Assembly: GCA_030669695.1 (NCBI GenBank)
Contig: DAOVDC010000010.1
Span: 1 to 11,534 of the forward strand
DNA length: 11,534 bases
DNA from: Candidatus Bathyarchaeota archaeon
Lineage (GTDB): Archaea; Thermoproteota; Bathyarchaeia; Bathyarchaeales; Bathyarchaeaceae
Direction: 5' to 3'
This document shows, in pieces, positions 1 to 6,299 of the stretch (position 1 is its first letter; each line of letters begins with the position of its first letter). Position numbers and translations under genes: made by a program. The notes under the pieces were generated by a model that was given only the letters and a program-made list of their open reading frames with translations, made no database searches and was not told where the DNA came from.

Positions 1-69
1 CTATTTTTGTGAATCCGAGGAACACCTTTTATCTTTAAAAAGTCAATAACATAAGTAGAATGAAAAGAG

Positions 70-79
70 AAATATATCA
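70..79 (+). promoter_or_regulatory. TATA-like promoter of first FrhB-like gene
   Basis: An A/T-rich box (AAATATATC) is preceded by a purine-rich run (AAAAGAG) that could serve as a BRE. Archaeal spacing would put the start of transcription near position 100, giving a leader of about 28 nt before the ATG at 128. The rest of positions 1-127 shows no convincing gene. Confidence 0.4.
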
Positions 80-127
80 AAGCTCGCTACTTCACGACTT
101 GGAAATTCCGATATCGGGGACTGGTTG

Positions 128-1222
128 ATGAAAACAAAAAATAGACAGCCTTTGGCATTTAACCGATTGAAGACGACGGTTATCGATCAAGGCTTTTGTA
201 CGCTATGCGGTGCATGTGAGGTTGCTTGTCCAGTCCGTGCAATTAAGATAGTCAAAGAGAAACCACAGTGTATTTATGATTGCTCAAAATATTTAGACCA
301 ATGCTCAATCTGTTACGATGTCTGCCCCCACACCGAGGCGCTTTTGATAGAGACACCAAGTTTAGGTTGGTACAGGAAAGTGCTTCTCGGCCAAGCTGTA
401 AAACGCGGCATGAGAATTGGTCGAGGTGGTGGCGTTGTCACTTCCCTGCTGACCTATGCTCTAGAGAATAATGTTATTGACAGTGCTGTGTTTTCAGGGG
501 CAAAAGCCAGAGCTCCGATGGAACTGAAGCCCCTCGTCAGTTTGGTTCCAGACGATCTGCTTTCAGCGGTTGAGGTTGAGTTTTTCCCCTCCGTTATTGC
601 CGAAGCCTTCAGCAGTGCAGTACATGAGTACAGGAAACAAAGAATAGCCTTTGTTGGTGTTCCTTGTCATGTGCTTGCTCTACGAAAGTTGGAGGCTTGG
701 CAACATAAGTTAGCGGAAAATCTCAGAATTGTAATAGGACTCTTCTGTCTTTGGAGCTTTTCTTCAAGTAAACTTCTTCGATATCTTTCGCGAAATTACG
801 ACATCAAGGCCTCTGAAGTCCAGAGAATAGCCCTAAGTGACGAATATCTGATTCACACAAAAAAAGGCGTCATAAGCATACCACTTCAAGAGATCAAGCG
901 AAATGTTTTGCGCAGATGTCGAACTTGCATTGACTTCTCATCAGAACTTGCGGACATATCAGTCGGCGGCGCCAACCCATTGAAAGATTGGTCCACCGTC
1001 ATAATTCGATCTAAAAGAGGCGAGGATTTCTTTAACGATGCCGTGAAGCATAAAGCGATAAAGATCAAAAATATAGATGAAGAACCAGATGTGTTCCCTC
1101 AAATTATCGAAATGGCTACAAACAAAAGAAAAACTGCTTTGAGAGAAGTAAGAAAAAGGAAACGATTGAGTAAGTCCATTCCACCTGCAATGGAATCGTT
1201 TGTCGAGCATAGCACCACCTGA
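128..1222 (+). CDS. FrhB/FdhB-family F420/flavin iron-sulfur oxidoreductase (paralog 1)
   Basis: A 364-residue protein of the coenzyme F420 hydrogenase/dehydrogenase beta-subunit family. The family uses FAD and [4Fe-4S] clusters to move electrons between reduced F420 and iron-sulfur partners in the cytoplasm. The N-terminus has a ferredoxin domain: C24-x2-C27-x2-C30-x3-C34, then a second, irregular Cys set (C48, C52, C59, C62, C66). The family core follows: GGGVVTSLL near residue 100, the VGVPC motif ending at C180 (usual form GTPC), and C264-x2-C267 in a CxxCxDF...DIS.GG motif. The start was taken at ATG 128 with GGGGA at 116-120 as a ribosome binding site; a TTG lies directly before it. No hydrogenase or dehydrogenase catalytic subunit is adjacent, so the partner is unknown. 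It ends in a basic tail. It is a diverged paralog of the minus-strand gene at 2043-3089; second-cluster spacing and a CLWS in place of that paralog's CSEC differ. Family is clear, exact role is not. Confidence 0.85.
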   Translation: MKTKNRQPLAFNRLKTTVIDQGFCTLCGACEVACPVRAIKIVKEKPQCIYDCSKYLDQCSICYDVCPHTEALLIETPSLGWYRKVLLGQAVKRGMRIGRGGGVVTSLLTYALENNVIDSAVFSGAKARAPMELKPLVSLVPDDLLSAVEVEFFPSVIAEAFSSAVHEYRKQRIAFVGVPCHVLALRKLEAWQHKLAENLRIVIGLFCLWSFSSSKLLRYLSRNYDIKASEVQRIALSDEYLIHTKKGVISIPLQEIKRNVLRRCRTCIDFSSELADISVGGANPLKDWSTVIIRSKRGEDFFNDAVKHKAIKIKNIDEEPDVFPQIIEMATNKRKTALREVRKRKRLSKSIPPAMESFVEHSTT

Positions 1223-1484
1223 CAAAGGCAATCTCACTTCAGCAAGATCCATTCTCGCTGCCTATTTGCACGTTTTCTTACTGTCTTTATCAGAAAGGGA
1301 CTAGCAATTGTAATCGCATGCCTAGCCACAATAAAAGTAACACATAAGGAGTATGACTTTTTGAAGACATTATCATGCATGCAGAGGCTTTTGCTGAACT
1401 ATAATCACCGTAGAGCACTCCTCAGAAACTCATGTGAAAGCGAATTAGTGATATAAGAATTGCCATATGTATGCGTGCAGAGGC
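1223..1484. other. Intergenic region between convergent genes
   Basis: No convincing gene lies here. It holds a T-rich run on the plus strand near 1272-1289 that could act as a terminator of the FrhB-like gene. It also has one copy of a 16-base near-repeat at 1375-1390, and a 31-codon reading frame (1361-1456, TTG start, AAGGAG at 1346-1351) that is too short and unrecognised to call. Confidence 0.4.
1375..1390 (+). repeat. 16-bp near-identical direct repeat, copy 1
   Basis: ATGCATGCAGAGGCTT here matches ATGCGTGCAGAGGCTT at 1471-1486 with one mismatch. The second copy runs into the stop codon of the ECF S-component gene. A pair like this can occur by chance at roughly this frequency in a window of this size, so function is not claimed. 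Confidence 0.35.
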
Positions 1485-1486
1485 TT
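1471..1486 (+). repeat. 16-bp near-identical direct repeat, copy 2
   Basis: Second copy of the repeat at 1375-1390, 96 bp away and in the same orientation. It overlaps the last bases of the minus-strand ECF S-component gene. Confidence 0.35.
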
Positions 1487-1988
1487 ACCTTTTAACCTTC
1501 AAGATTCTCAAATAAATCAGATATGCTGGAATAATGTTGATCAAGGCTTGTGCCATGTTGAACAACGCTATTGGAGCAAGCAAACCAACAACAACAGACG
1601 CTGGAATCAGGTAAAACAACTGGAGCAGGCAGTAGTTTGCTATGGTCATTGTACCTACCCGTGATGTGACAGCAGCAATTGAATTCAAAACAATACCTTT
1701 TCTCAACAATGCATAACCAAACAAGGTCGCCAACTCAGCAATCAACTTCAAAGTTCCTCCCGGAACGTTTCCTCTAAGAAAAACAATCGAACACCCAATC
1801 AGGCAAGTACATACGGCACACAAAGGTCCATAAAGCATTAAGCTAATCATGATGGGTATTCCTGTAAGGTCCCAAGAAATCCTAGGGTAAAGCGGAAACG
1901 GAATATCGAAAGGCGGTCCAGGTATAACTTCCCACAATGCTGAAAGGGCCCCTAACAAGCTGGCTGCCGCAATCTCTTTAGTTCCCAT
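1485..1988 (-). CDS. Orphan ECF transporter substrate-binding (S) component
   Basis: A 167-residue, very hydrophobic protein with about six predicted membrane segments (approximately residues 6-24, 43-68, 80-95, 108-120, 123-140 and 143-162). The N-terminus (KEIAAASLLGALSALWEVI), the proline-rich loop with a W-D-L-T-G-I-P motif near 39-45, and the following membrane helix resemble S components of energy-coupling-factor vitamin transporters. S components capture a vitamin or cofactor precursor and work with shared EcfA/EcfT units, none of which are here. ATG 1988 was chosen over the TTG nine bases upstream; GGGAAA precedes it. It lies about 54 nt behind the second FrhB-like gene on the same strand, so cotranscription is likely. 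The neighbourhood of F420/flavin proteins hints at a flavin-like substrate, but nothing in the sequence fixes the substrate. Confidence 0.65.
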   Translation of the reverse strand: MGTKEIAAASLLGALSALWEVIPGPPFDIPFPLYPRISWDLTGIPIMISLMLYGPLCAVCTCLIGCSIVFLRGNVPGGTLKLIAELATLFGYALLRKGIVLNSIAAVTSRVGTMTIANYCLLQLFYLIPASVVVGLLAPIALFNMAQALINIIPAYLIYLRILKVKR

Positions 1989-2042
1989 TTTTCCCAAAAA
2001 CGTACACCACTTCAGAAGAATTAATAGTATTTGTTTTGTAAT

Positions 2043-3089
2043 CTATCGGCAAACCTCATGTGTCTTTCTCTTCTTCCTTGAGAGTTTAGCCAATAAATTC
2101 AAGGCATTTGCTTCCTCATCTACCGTTTTAACATTCAGGTATCCAGCTTTTTCAGCACTTGAGAACAGTTCTTCTCCTTTTTCTGTGCGGATAACTGTGA
2201 ATGTCCATCCATCTAAACCTAGACCTCCTGTTGAGATATCCGCGAGTTCAGAGCTGAAGTCATCACAGAATTTGCAGCTTTTTCGACCATATTGCTTTGC
2301 TGTCGCAAGAGGAATGGTTCTGATTTCAGTTTTTGTTTTAACCAGTATTTTTCCCTTAATGTTTATTTTTATTATGTCATTCAGGCTAAGACCTAACGTA
2401 TCACGGATGTGTTTCTCTGCAAGTCCTTCATAGGTGAAACATTCTGAGCACATAAGTCCTATTAGAAACATTAGGGGTTTAGTATGTTTTTTTAAGCCAC
2501 ACATTTGCATTTTTCTGATTGCGCGGATTTGGCATGGCGTACCTACAAATGCTGTGCTTGTCTTTTTCTGTTTGATTCCCTCTGTCAAGACTAAGATGTT
2601 AGGTGAATAGAAGTATCTTGTTCCGGCGCATTCCAAAATTTCCTCATAGGTTGTGGCTAATTTTGGAGCTGGATATAGAGGTTTTTCGGGGCTGATTCCC
2701 GAAACGGCTGCGCTGTCGATAAGCCCATTCTCTAGAGCGAATGACAGAAGTGCAGTAACGACGCCTCCATCCTGACAAAGCTTTACTATTTTCTCATCCA
2801 CTGCTCGAGCCACAACGAGTCGACGAAAAACTCCGAACTCTTCCTCAGCTTTCCTCTCTCTGCCAAACACAAAATCTTCCATCTTGGGCCACGACCACTC
2901 GTATTTGGGACAAACTTGCGCACAGATGCCACAGACTTGACATTCTTTCACCAAGTTAGGTCCTTCTTCCATGTACTCTAAACAATTGAAAGGGCAAACA
3001 ACCACACATGCACCACAACCAATGCATTTCCCAGATGCAACAACACTTGTTCCTAGGGTTTCTTCAAAACTTACTTTATCAAAACTCAT
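2043..3089 (-). CDS. FrhB/FdhB-family F420/flavin iron-sulfur oxidoreductase (paralog 2)
   Basis: A 348-residue member of the F420 hydrogenase/dehydrogenase beta-subunit family, more canonical than the paralog at 128-1222. Two regular N-terminal [4Fe-4S] motifs are present: C22-x2-C25-x2-C28-x3-C32-P and C50-x2-C53-x2-C56-x3-C60-P. The FAD/F420 core shows QDGGVVTALL from about 106, FVGTPCQ with C186, GLMCSEC with C214 and C217, and C272-x2-C275 in SCKFCDDF...DISTGG. Known relatives include FrhB, FpoF/FqoF and FdhB, which exchange electrons between F420H2 and ferredoxin-like clusters. The frame is open for 32 codons upstream of ATG 3089, but that stretch is hydrophobic and unlike the family, and it contains the likely TATA box, so 3089 is preferred. 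No partner subunit is adjacent. It is divergent from mtd, which also uses F420, and is followed by the ECF S-component gene. Confidence 0.88.
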   Translation of the reverse strand: MSFDKVSFEETLGTSVVASGKCIGCGACVVVCPFNCLEYMEEGPNLVKECQVCGICAQVCPKYEWSWPKMEDFVFGRERKAEEEFGVFRRLVVARAVDEKIVKLCQDGGVVTALLSFALENGLIDSAAVSGISPEKPLYPAPKLATTYEEILECAGTRYFYSPNILVLTEGIKQKKTSTAFVGTPCQIRAIRKMQMCGLKKHTKPLMFLIGLMCSECFTYEGLAEKHIRDTLGLSLNDIIKINIKGKILVKTKTEIRTIPLATAKQYGRKSCKFCDDFSSELADISTGGLGLDGWTFTVIRTEKGEELFSSAEKAGYLNVKTVDEEANALNLLAKLSRKKRKTHEVCR

Positions 3090-3127
3090 GGCTAATCTCT
3101 CATAGAAAAAATAACTTGAAATCCTAG

Positions 3128-3140
3128 AGTTTAAAACTTT
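3128..3140 (-). promoter_or_regulatory. TATA-like box for the second FrhB-like gene
   Basis: On the minus strand this reads AAAGTTTTAAACT. Transcription would begin near 3105-3112 and leave a short leader before ATG 3089. Its presence inside the upstream open frame argues for the shorter protein start. Confidence 0.4.
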
Positions 3141-3154
3141 TGGGAATGATTTGA

Positions 3155-3163
3155 CGTACGCGA
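3155..3163. promoter_or_regulatory. Possible operator half, CGTACGCGA
   Basis: This 9-mer recurs at 4167-4175, where it is part of a perfect palindrome. Here it lies about 17 bp upstream of the TATA-like box of the minus-strand FrhB-like gene. CpG-rich words stand out in this A/T-rich DNA, but two sites are weak evidence for regulation. Confidence 0.2.
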
Positions 3164-3222
3164 GGAATTGACATTGAAAGAACAACCTATATCAATTTCT
3201 GGTAGCCCAAAGGAGGCACTAA

Positions 3223-3232
3223 TTTTTTATAA
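3223..3232 (+). promoter_or_regulatory. TATA-like box and promoter of mtd
   Basis: TTTTTTATAA lies about 37-46 bp before the mtd ATG. Transcription from it would start near 3255-3258, close to the AGGTG ribosome binding site at 3257-3261, so the leader would be very short. Confidence 0.45.
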
Positions 3233-3268
3233 TCCCGGACAACCAATGTTCAAGTCAGGTGTTTTTAT

Positions 3269-4138
3269 ATGGAGCAAGTTAAGATTGTGATTTTCAAATG
3301 TGGCAACATTGCGACATCACCTTTATTTGAACTTCTCCTCGACGAACTTGCTGACCGTCAAGACATCAAAGTCCGAACTGTGACCACGGGATCAAAGATG
3401 AGTGTCGAAGACGTTGAAGAAGCTCTGCCAAAAATCTTCGAATTCAACCCCGATCTTTTAGTTTCTATATCTCCCAATCCGTCGATATCGGGACCAGCAA
3501 AAGTGAGAGAGAAGTTATCAAGCAGTGACATACCTAGTGTGGTCATTTCGGACGCCCCGGGAAAACGCATCAAGACCAAAATTGAAGAGCAAGGCTTAGG
3601 CTACATAATTATCACGGGCGATCCACTCATCGGAGCGAGAAGAGAGTTTCTAGACCCGATAGAAATGGCAATTTTCAATTCAAACATTATAAAAGTGCTT
3701 GCGATTACTGGCGTCTACAGGATAGTTCACCAAGAAATCGATAAATTGATACACGCGATCAAAAAGGGAGCAAGCCTATCTTTGCCCAAACTAATAATTG
3801 ATGCCAACGCAATTCGAGACCGATCTGATTTTAAAAATCCCTACGCAAAAGCCAAAGCATTAGCTGCATACGAGTTAGCTGAAAAGATCGCCGAGATTAA
3901 TTTCCAAGCATGCTTCATAGAGAAAGAAAGCGAGAAATACATTCCCCTCGTCGCTTCAGCACACGAAATAGCTCAGACAGCGGCCAAATTAGCCGAAGAA
4001 GCTAGAGAAATCGAAAAGTACAATGATACATTGGTGCGGAAACCCCATTCGAAAAAGGGGAACCTCAAAATCAAAACAAAATTAATGCTTCCCCCAACTT
4101 CAGATGAAGAGTTCCACCGAAAATCGACCAAGAAATGA
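3269..4138 (+). CDS. mtd: F420-dependent methylene-H4MPT dehydrogenase
   Basis: A 289-residue cytoplasmic enzyme that reversibly interconverts methenyl- and methylene-tetrahydromethanopterin with F420 as the hydride carrier, a C1 step of archaeal methanogenesis and of the archaeal acetyl-CoA pathway. Family landmarks run through the whole length: the N-terminal KCGN-ATS strand-loop, KM near residue 44, PNP...GP-K-RE, SDAPG, and GLGYI, GARREFLDP-EMA-FN, the LA-TGV-R-V helix, and a C-terminal VASAHE...A-EAREIEK-ND-L-R-PH block. Length is slightly above the roughly 276-283 residues usual for the family, because of a short polar C-terminal tail. ATG 3269 is supported by AGGTG seven bases upstream. 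It precedes cofE on the same strand (83 nt gap, probably its own promoter) and diverges from an FrhB-like gene, making an F420 neighbourhood. No frameshift or missing motif was seen. Confidence 0.95.
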   Translation: MEQVKIVIFKCGNIATSPLFELLLDELADRQDIKVRTVTTGSKMSVEDVEEALPKIFEFNPDLLVSISPNPSISGPAKVREKLSSSDIPSVVISDAPGKRIKTKIEEQGLGYIIITGDPLIGARREFLDPIEMAIFNSNIIKVLAITGVYRIVHQEIDKLIHAIKKGASLSLPKLIIDANAIRDRSDFKNPYAKAKALAAYELAEKIAEINFQACFIEKESEKYIPLVASAHEIAQTAAKLAEEAREIEKYNDTLVRKPHSKKGNLKIKTKLMLPPTSDEEFHRKSTKK

Positions 4139-4164
4139 TTTTTACTCGAAAGCGATTTAGCGAA

Positions 4165-4174
4165 CGCGTACGCG
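4165..4174. promoter_or_regulatory. Perfect palindrome CGCGTACGCG upstream of cofE
   Basis: A 10-bp perfect palindrome just upstream of A/T-rich sequence that may be the cofE TATA element. Part of it (CGTACGCGA, 4167-4175) recurs at 3155-3163 in the mtd/FrhB divergent region. It could be a repressor or activator site for F420-related genes; this is inference from position only. Confidence 0.25.
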
Positions 4175-4177
4175 ACA

Positions 4178-4196
4178 CTTAATAGGCATATTATTT
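4178..4196 (+). promoter_or_regulatory. Possible TATA region for cofE
   Basis: The A/T-rich stretch ACTTAATAGGCATATTATT contains two candidate TATA cores. The ribosome binding site GGGAAGTGACC follows at 4207-4217 with the ATG at 4222. CofE might also be read through from mtd. Confidence 0.3.
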
Positions 4197-4221
4197 CTCT
4201 GCAAAAGGGAAGTGACCTTTC

Positions 4222-4980
4222 ATGGATGCCATTCAAATAATCGGGATTGAACACTTACCGATTGTGAAAACAGGAGACAATTTAGCTGAGCTCATCTGCA
4301 ATGCAGCGGAGAACCAAGGAACCCACATCCAAAACGGGGACATACTTGTAATCACACACGTTATTGTTTCGCGTGCTGAAGGAAGAGTCGTGAACCTTGA
4401 CGAAGTTGTGCCTTCTGAGTTTGCAAAAAGCATAGCAAAGCAGTATGGAAAGGACCCAACCTTGGTTGAGGCTGTTCTTCAAGAAACAAAAAGCATCAGA
4501 CGCATGGGCGATGGAAAACTCATAACAGAAACCAAACACGGATTTATTTGCGCAAATTCCGGCATTGACAAATCCAATGTCCCAGGAGAAAGAAACGTGG
4601 CCTTGCTACCAGACGACCCTGACCGTTCCGCCGAGGAAATACGAGAAAAAATAAGAAGGTCAACTGGCTGTGACGTTGCAGTTATTATTTCTGACACACA
4701 CGGGCGTCCACTGCGAAAAGGCGAAATAAACGTGGCTATTGGGGTCGCTGGCATAAAGGCACTTAGAGACAGAAGAGGAGAAAGCGACTTATTCGGATAT
4801 GTTTTAAAGGTGAAACAAACAGCAATCGTCGATGAGCTTGCTTCAGCCGCTGAACTAGTAATAGGGCAAGCAAACGAAGGAATCCCAGTAGCCATAATCC
4901 GAGGATATGACCATCTGAAATCTGAAAATGCAAAAGCGACTGACCTGATCAGACCAAAGGAAGAAGACCTGTTCCTATAG
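4222..4980 (+). CDS. cofE: Coenzyme F420-0:L-glutamate ligase
   Basis: A 252-residue cytosolic ligase that adds gamma-linked L-glutamate to F420-0 using GTP and divalent metal, the last stage of F420 maturation. The full CofE pattern is visible: GDIL-ITH--VS-AEGR near 39-55, a conserved HGFICANSGIDKSNV at 106-120, DPD-SAE-IR at 132-141, ISDTHGRPLRKG-INVAIG at 157-174, and a C-terminal D-RG--D--G--L-VK-TA--DE-A-AAEL--GQ--EG-P motif. Length matches the stand-alone archaeal form, without the FMN-reductase domain fused in actinobacterial FbiB. The start is set by ATG 4222 with GGGAAGTGACC upstream. It follows mtd, whose cofactor it helps make. No anomaly was seen. Confidence 0.95.
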   Translation: MDAIQIIGIEHLPIVKTGDNLAELICNAAENQGTHIQNGDILVITHVIVSRAEGRVVNLDEVVPSEFAKSIAKQYGKDPTLVEAVLQETKSIRRMGDGKLITETKHGFICANSGIDKSNVPGERNVALLPDDPDRSAEEIREKIRRSTGCDVAVIISDTHGRPLRKGEINVAIGVAGIKALRDRRGESDLFGYVLKVKQTAIVDELASAAELVIGQANEGIPVAIIRGYDHLKSENAKATDLIRPKEEDLFL

Positions 4981-5010
4981 ATTCAAGCAGGCGTGCATTC
5001 ATGCGTGAAT
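4981..5010 (+). terminator. Imperfect hairpin after cofE
   Basis: Starting one base after the cofE stop codon, ATTCA-GCA-G can pair with C-TGC-TGAAT across a loop near 4992-4999, giving about nine base pairs with two mismatches. There is no T-tract after it, so it may be an RNA 3'-end structure and not a classic terminator. Confidence 0.3.
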
Positions 5011-5023
5011 TATAGCCGAGACA

Positions 5024-5043
5024 AAGTATAAGACTTTAATAAG
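5024..5043 (+). promoter_or_regulatory. Promoter region of the Fd-MvhD/metV/metF operon
   Basis: Two overlapping TATA-like cores (AAGTATAAG at 5024-5032 and CTTTAATAAG at 5034-5043) lie 47-66 bp before the proposed translation start. A transcript start near 5055-5068 would include the GGTGAT at 5079-5084. Confidence 0.35.
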
Positions 5044-5078
5044 ATTAGGAGAAACTAAGCTAACTCAACATACTCAAC

Positions 5079-5084
5079 GGTGAT
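5079..5084 (+). promoter_or_regulatory. GGTGAT ribosome-binding site that bears on an unusual start
   Basis: GGTGAT is fully complementary to the core of the archaeal 16S 3' end. It lies five bases before an in-frame ATA at 5090, and overlaps an ATG (5083) that is one base out of frame with the conserved protein. It is the only good candidate signal for starting the long Fd-MvhD protein. Confidence 0.4.
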
Positions 5085-5089
5085 GCCCT

Positions 5090-6286
5090 ATAGAGCAGAT
5101 ACAAGCCGAAATTGGCGTTAAGATAAACGAAACTCATTGCAGCAAATGCACCGTATGCTCTTCTGTTTGCCCTTACGACGCTATATCAACCGAAAAAACA
5201 ACTGGTGAGGTTAGACTAAGTGTAGAGAAATGTCAAGTTTGTGGGATTTGCTTCAGTGCATGCCCAGCATCTGCTATTGAGACAGTATACTATGACGTTG
5301 ATTCGCTGACCAATTACGTTCAGCAGTCAATGCAAAAAACGGGGCTAAAGACGTTAGTCGTGGCGTGTCGAAGCAATAGTCCGCTACAGAATGAAACAAT
5401 GAATATGTTAAGAAAATGGGGTGCAGAGGACTTCATTCTTTTGCGTTTACCTTGTGTGGGGCGACTATCACCGTCTTTTTTCCTCAAGGCTCTGACCTGG
5501 GGTATTACTAGACTTGCAGTAGTACCTTGTGAAGAAGAATATTGCCGATTCAAGGAAGGTAGCAGAGTCAGCGCACGTCGATTTTTGGCGATGCAGAATC
5601 TGCTTGATCAATTTGGCTTCAGAAAAGATGCTTTCATCTTGATCAGAAAGCTGAAAAAGGTACACATAGACACCAATCGATGCATCGGATGTGGAGATTG
5701 CGTATACGTATGCCCATACGATGCCATAAAAATCGTGACTCCAGGCGTAGCTCAAATAGATCTAAATGCCTGTTCTGGTTGCGGCGTATGTGCAGCTGTC
5801 TGTCCTGCGATAGCGATTTCACCAGAAGGATTTGAATACGAATCCATGTCCCGATCGATTTCCAATTACAACTCATTAATTCATAAAATGAAGCTGGAGG
5901 GTAAAACGCCGATAGTCTTAGTTTTTTGTTGTCAATGGTCTGAGTTTTCAGCATTGGACAATAATCAAGATGGCATGGTTAGGGAGAATGTTGTACTCTT
6001 TGAAGTCCCCTGCTCGGGTAGAGTGGATTCACTGCATATTCTTGAAGCTTTTTGTTCAGGCTTCGACGGCGTACTTTTAGTAGCTTGTAAAGACGACGAA
6101 TGTAAATTTGAGAAGGGAAATGAGAAAGCTAAAGAGAGAATACTTTCGATCAAAAAGCTCCTTGCTCAAGTTAACCTTGAAAATAGACTCGAAATATGCT
6201 TCACTTCTCCTAAAAACCTTGGAGAATTCGATACATATATCAATTCATTTGTAGAAAAAATAAGTTCCTTATCTAAAAGATCATAA
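5090..6286 (+). CDS. Tandem ferredoxin-MvhD-like electron-transfer protein
   Basis: About 398 residues when read from position 5090. It has two repeats of the same layout. Module A: 2x[4Fe-4S] ferredoxin (C17, C20, C23, C27; C48, C51, C54, C58) then an MvhD-like domain (about 85-190). Module B: 2x[4Fe-4S] ferredoxin (C198, C201, C204, C208; C228, C231, C234, C238) then a second MvhD-like domain (about 273-390). MvhD is the [2Fe-2S] subunit linking hydrogenase or dehydrogenase to heterodisulfide-reductase HdrA. The PC-GR motifs and the C-x4-C pairs (C147/C152 and C333/C338) are kept, but the FCCxxC signature is reduced to AC in module A and FCC without the third Cys in module B. There is no HdrA flavin domain. 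The first standard ATG (5330) falls after the first ferredoxin domain, which is in frame and stop-free from 5084, so the start is a rare ATA (5090) or is broken by a one-base indel near CCC 5086-5088. It lies 13 nt before metV, so it probably supplies electrons to MetVF. Confidence 0.8.
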   Translation: MEQIQAEIGVKINETHCSKCTVCSSVCPYDAISTEKTTGEVRLSVEKCQVCGICFSACPASAIETVYYDVDSLTNYVQQSMQKTGLKTLVVACRSNSPLQNETMNMLRKWGAEDFILLRLPCVGRLSPSFFLKALTWGITRLAVVPCEEEYCRFKEGSRVSARRFLAMQNLLDQFGFRKDAFILIRKLKKVHIDTNRCIGCGDCVYVCPYDAIKIVTPGVAQIDLNACSGCGVCAAVCPAIAISPEGFEYESMSRSISNYNSLIHKMKLEGKTPIVLVFCCQWSEFSALDNNQDGMVRENVVLFEVPCSGRVDSLHILEAFCSGFDGVLLVACKDDECKFEKGNEKAKERILSIKKLLAQVNLENRLEICFTSPKNLGEFDTYINSFVEKISSLSKRS

Positions 6287-6299
6287 AAGAGGGCTCAAA

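Noticed and set aside
1361..1456. 31-codon reading frame with TTG start and AAGGAG nine bases upstream
   Set aside because: Too short, no recognisable motif, and overlaps a near-repeat; the ribosome-binding match alone is not enough.
3090..3185. 32-codon N-terminal extension of the second FrhB-like protein
   Set aside because: The sequence is unlike the family and overlaps a TATA-like box; ATG 3089 starts at the expected place before the ferredoxin domain.
3209..3216. Strong Shine-Dalgarno-like AAAGGAGG upstream of mtd
   Set aside because: It lies upstream of the mtd TATA box and no start codon is found at suitable distance, so it is probably chance or a promoter element.
4479..4895. Minus-strand open frame of 138 codons inside cofE
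   Set aside because: CofE motifs cover the region on the plus strand; the reverse frame is Ser-rich and has no family features.
5081..5083. TGA as a selenocysteine codon extending the Fd-MvhD protein further upstream
   Set aside because: No start codon or conserved sequence is seen upstream of it, and no SECIS element was recognised; a start after the TGA is simpler.
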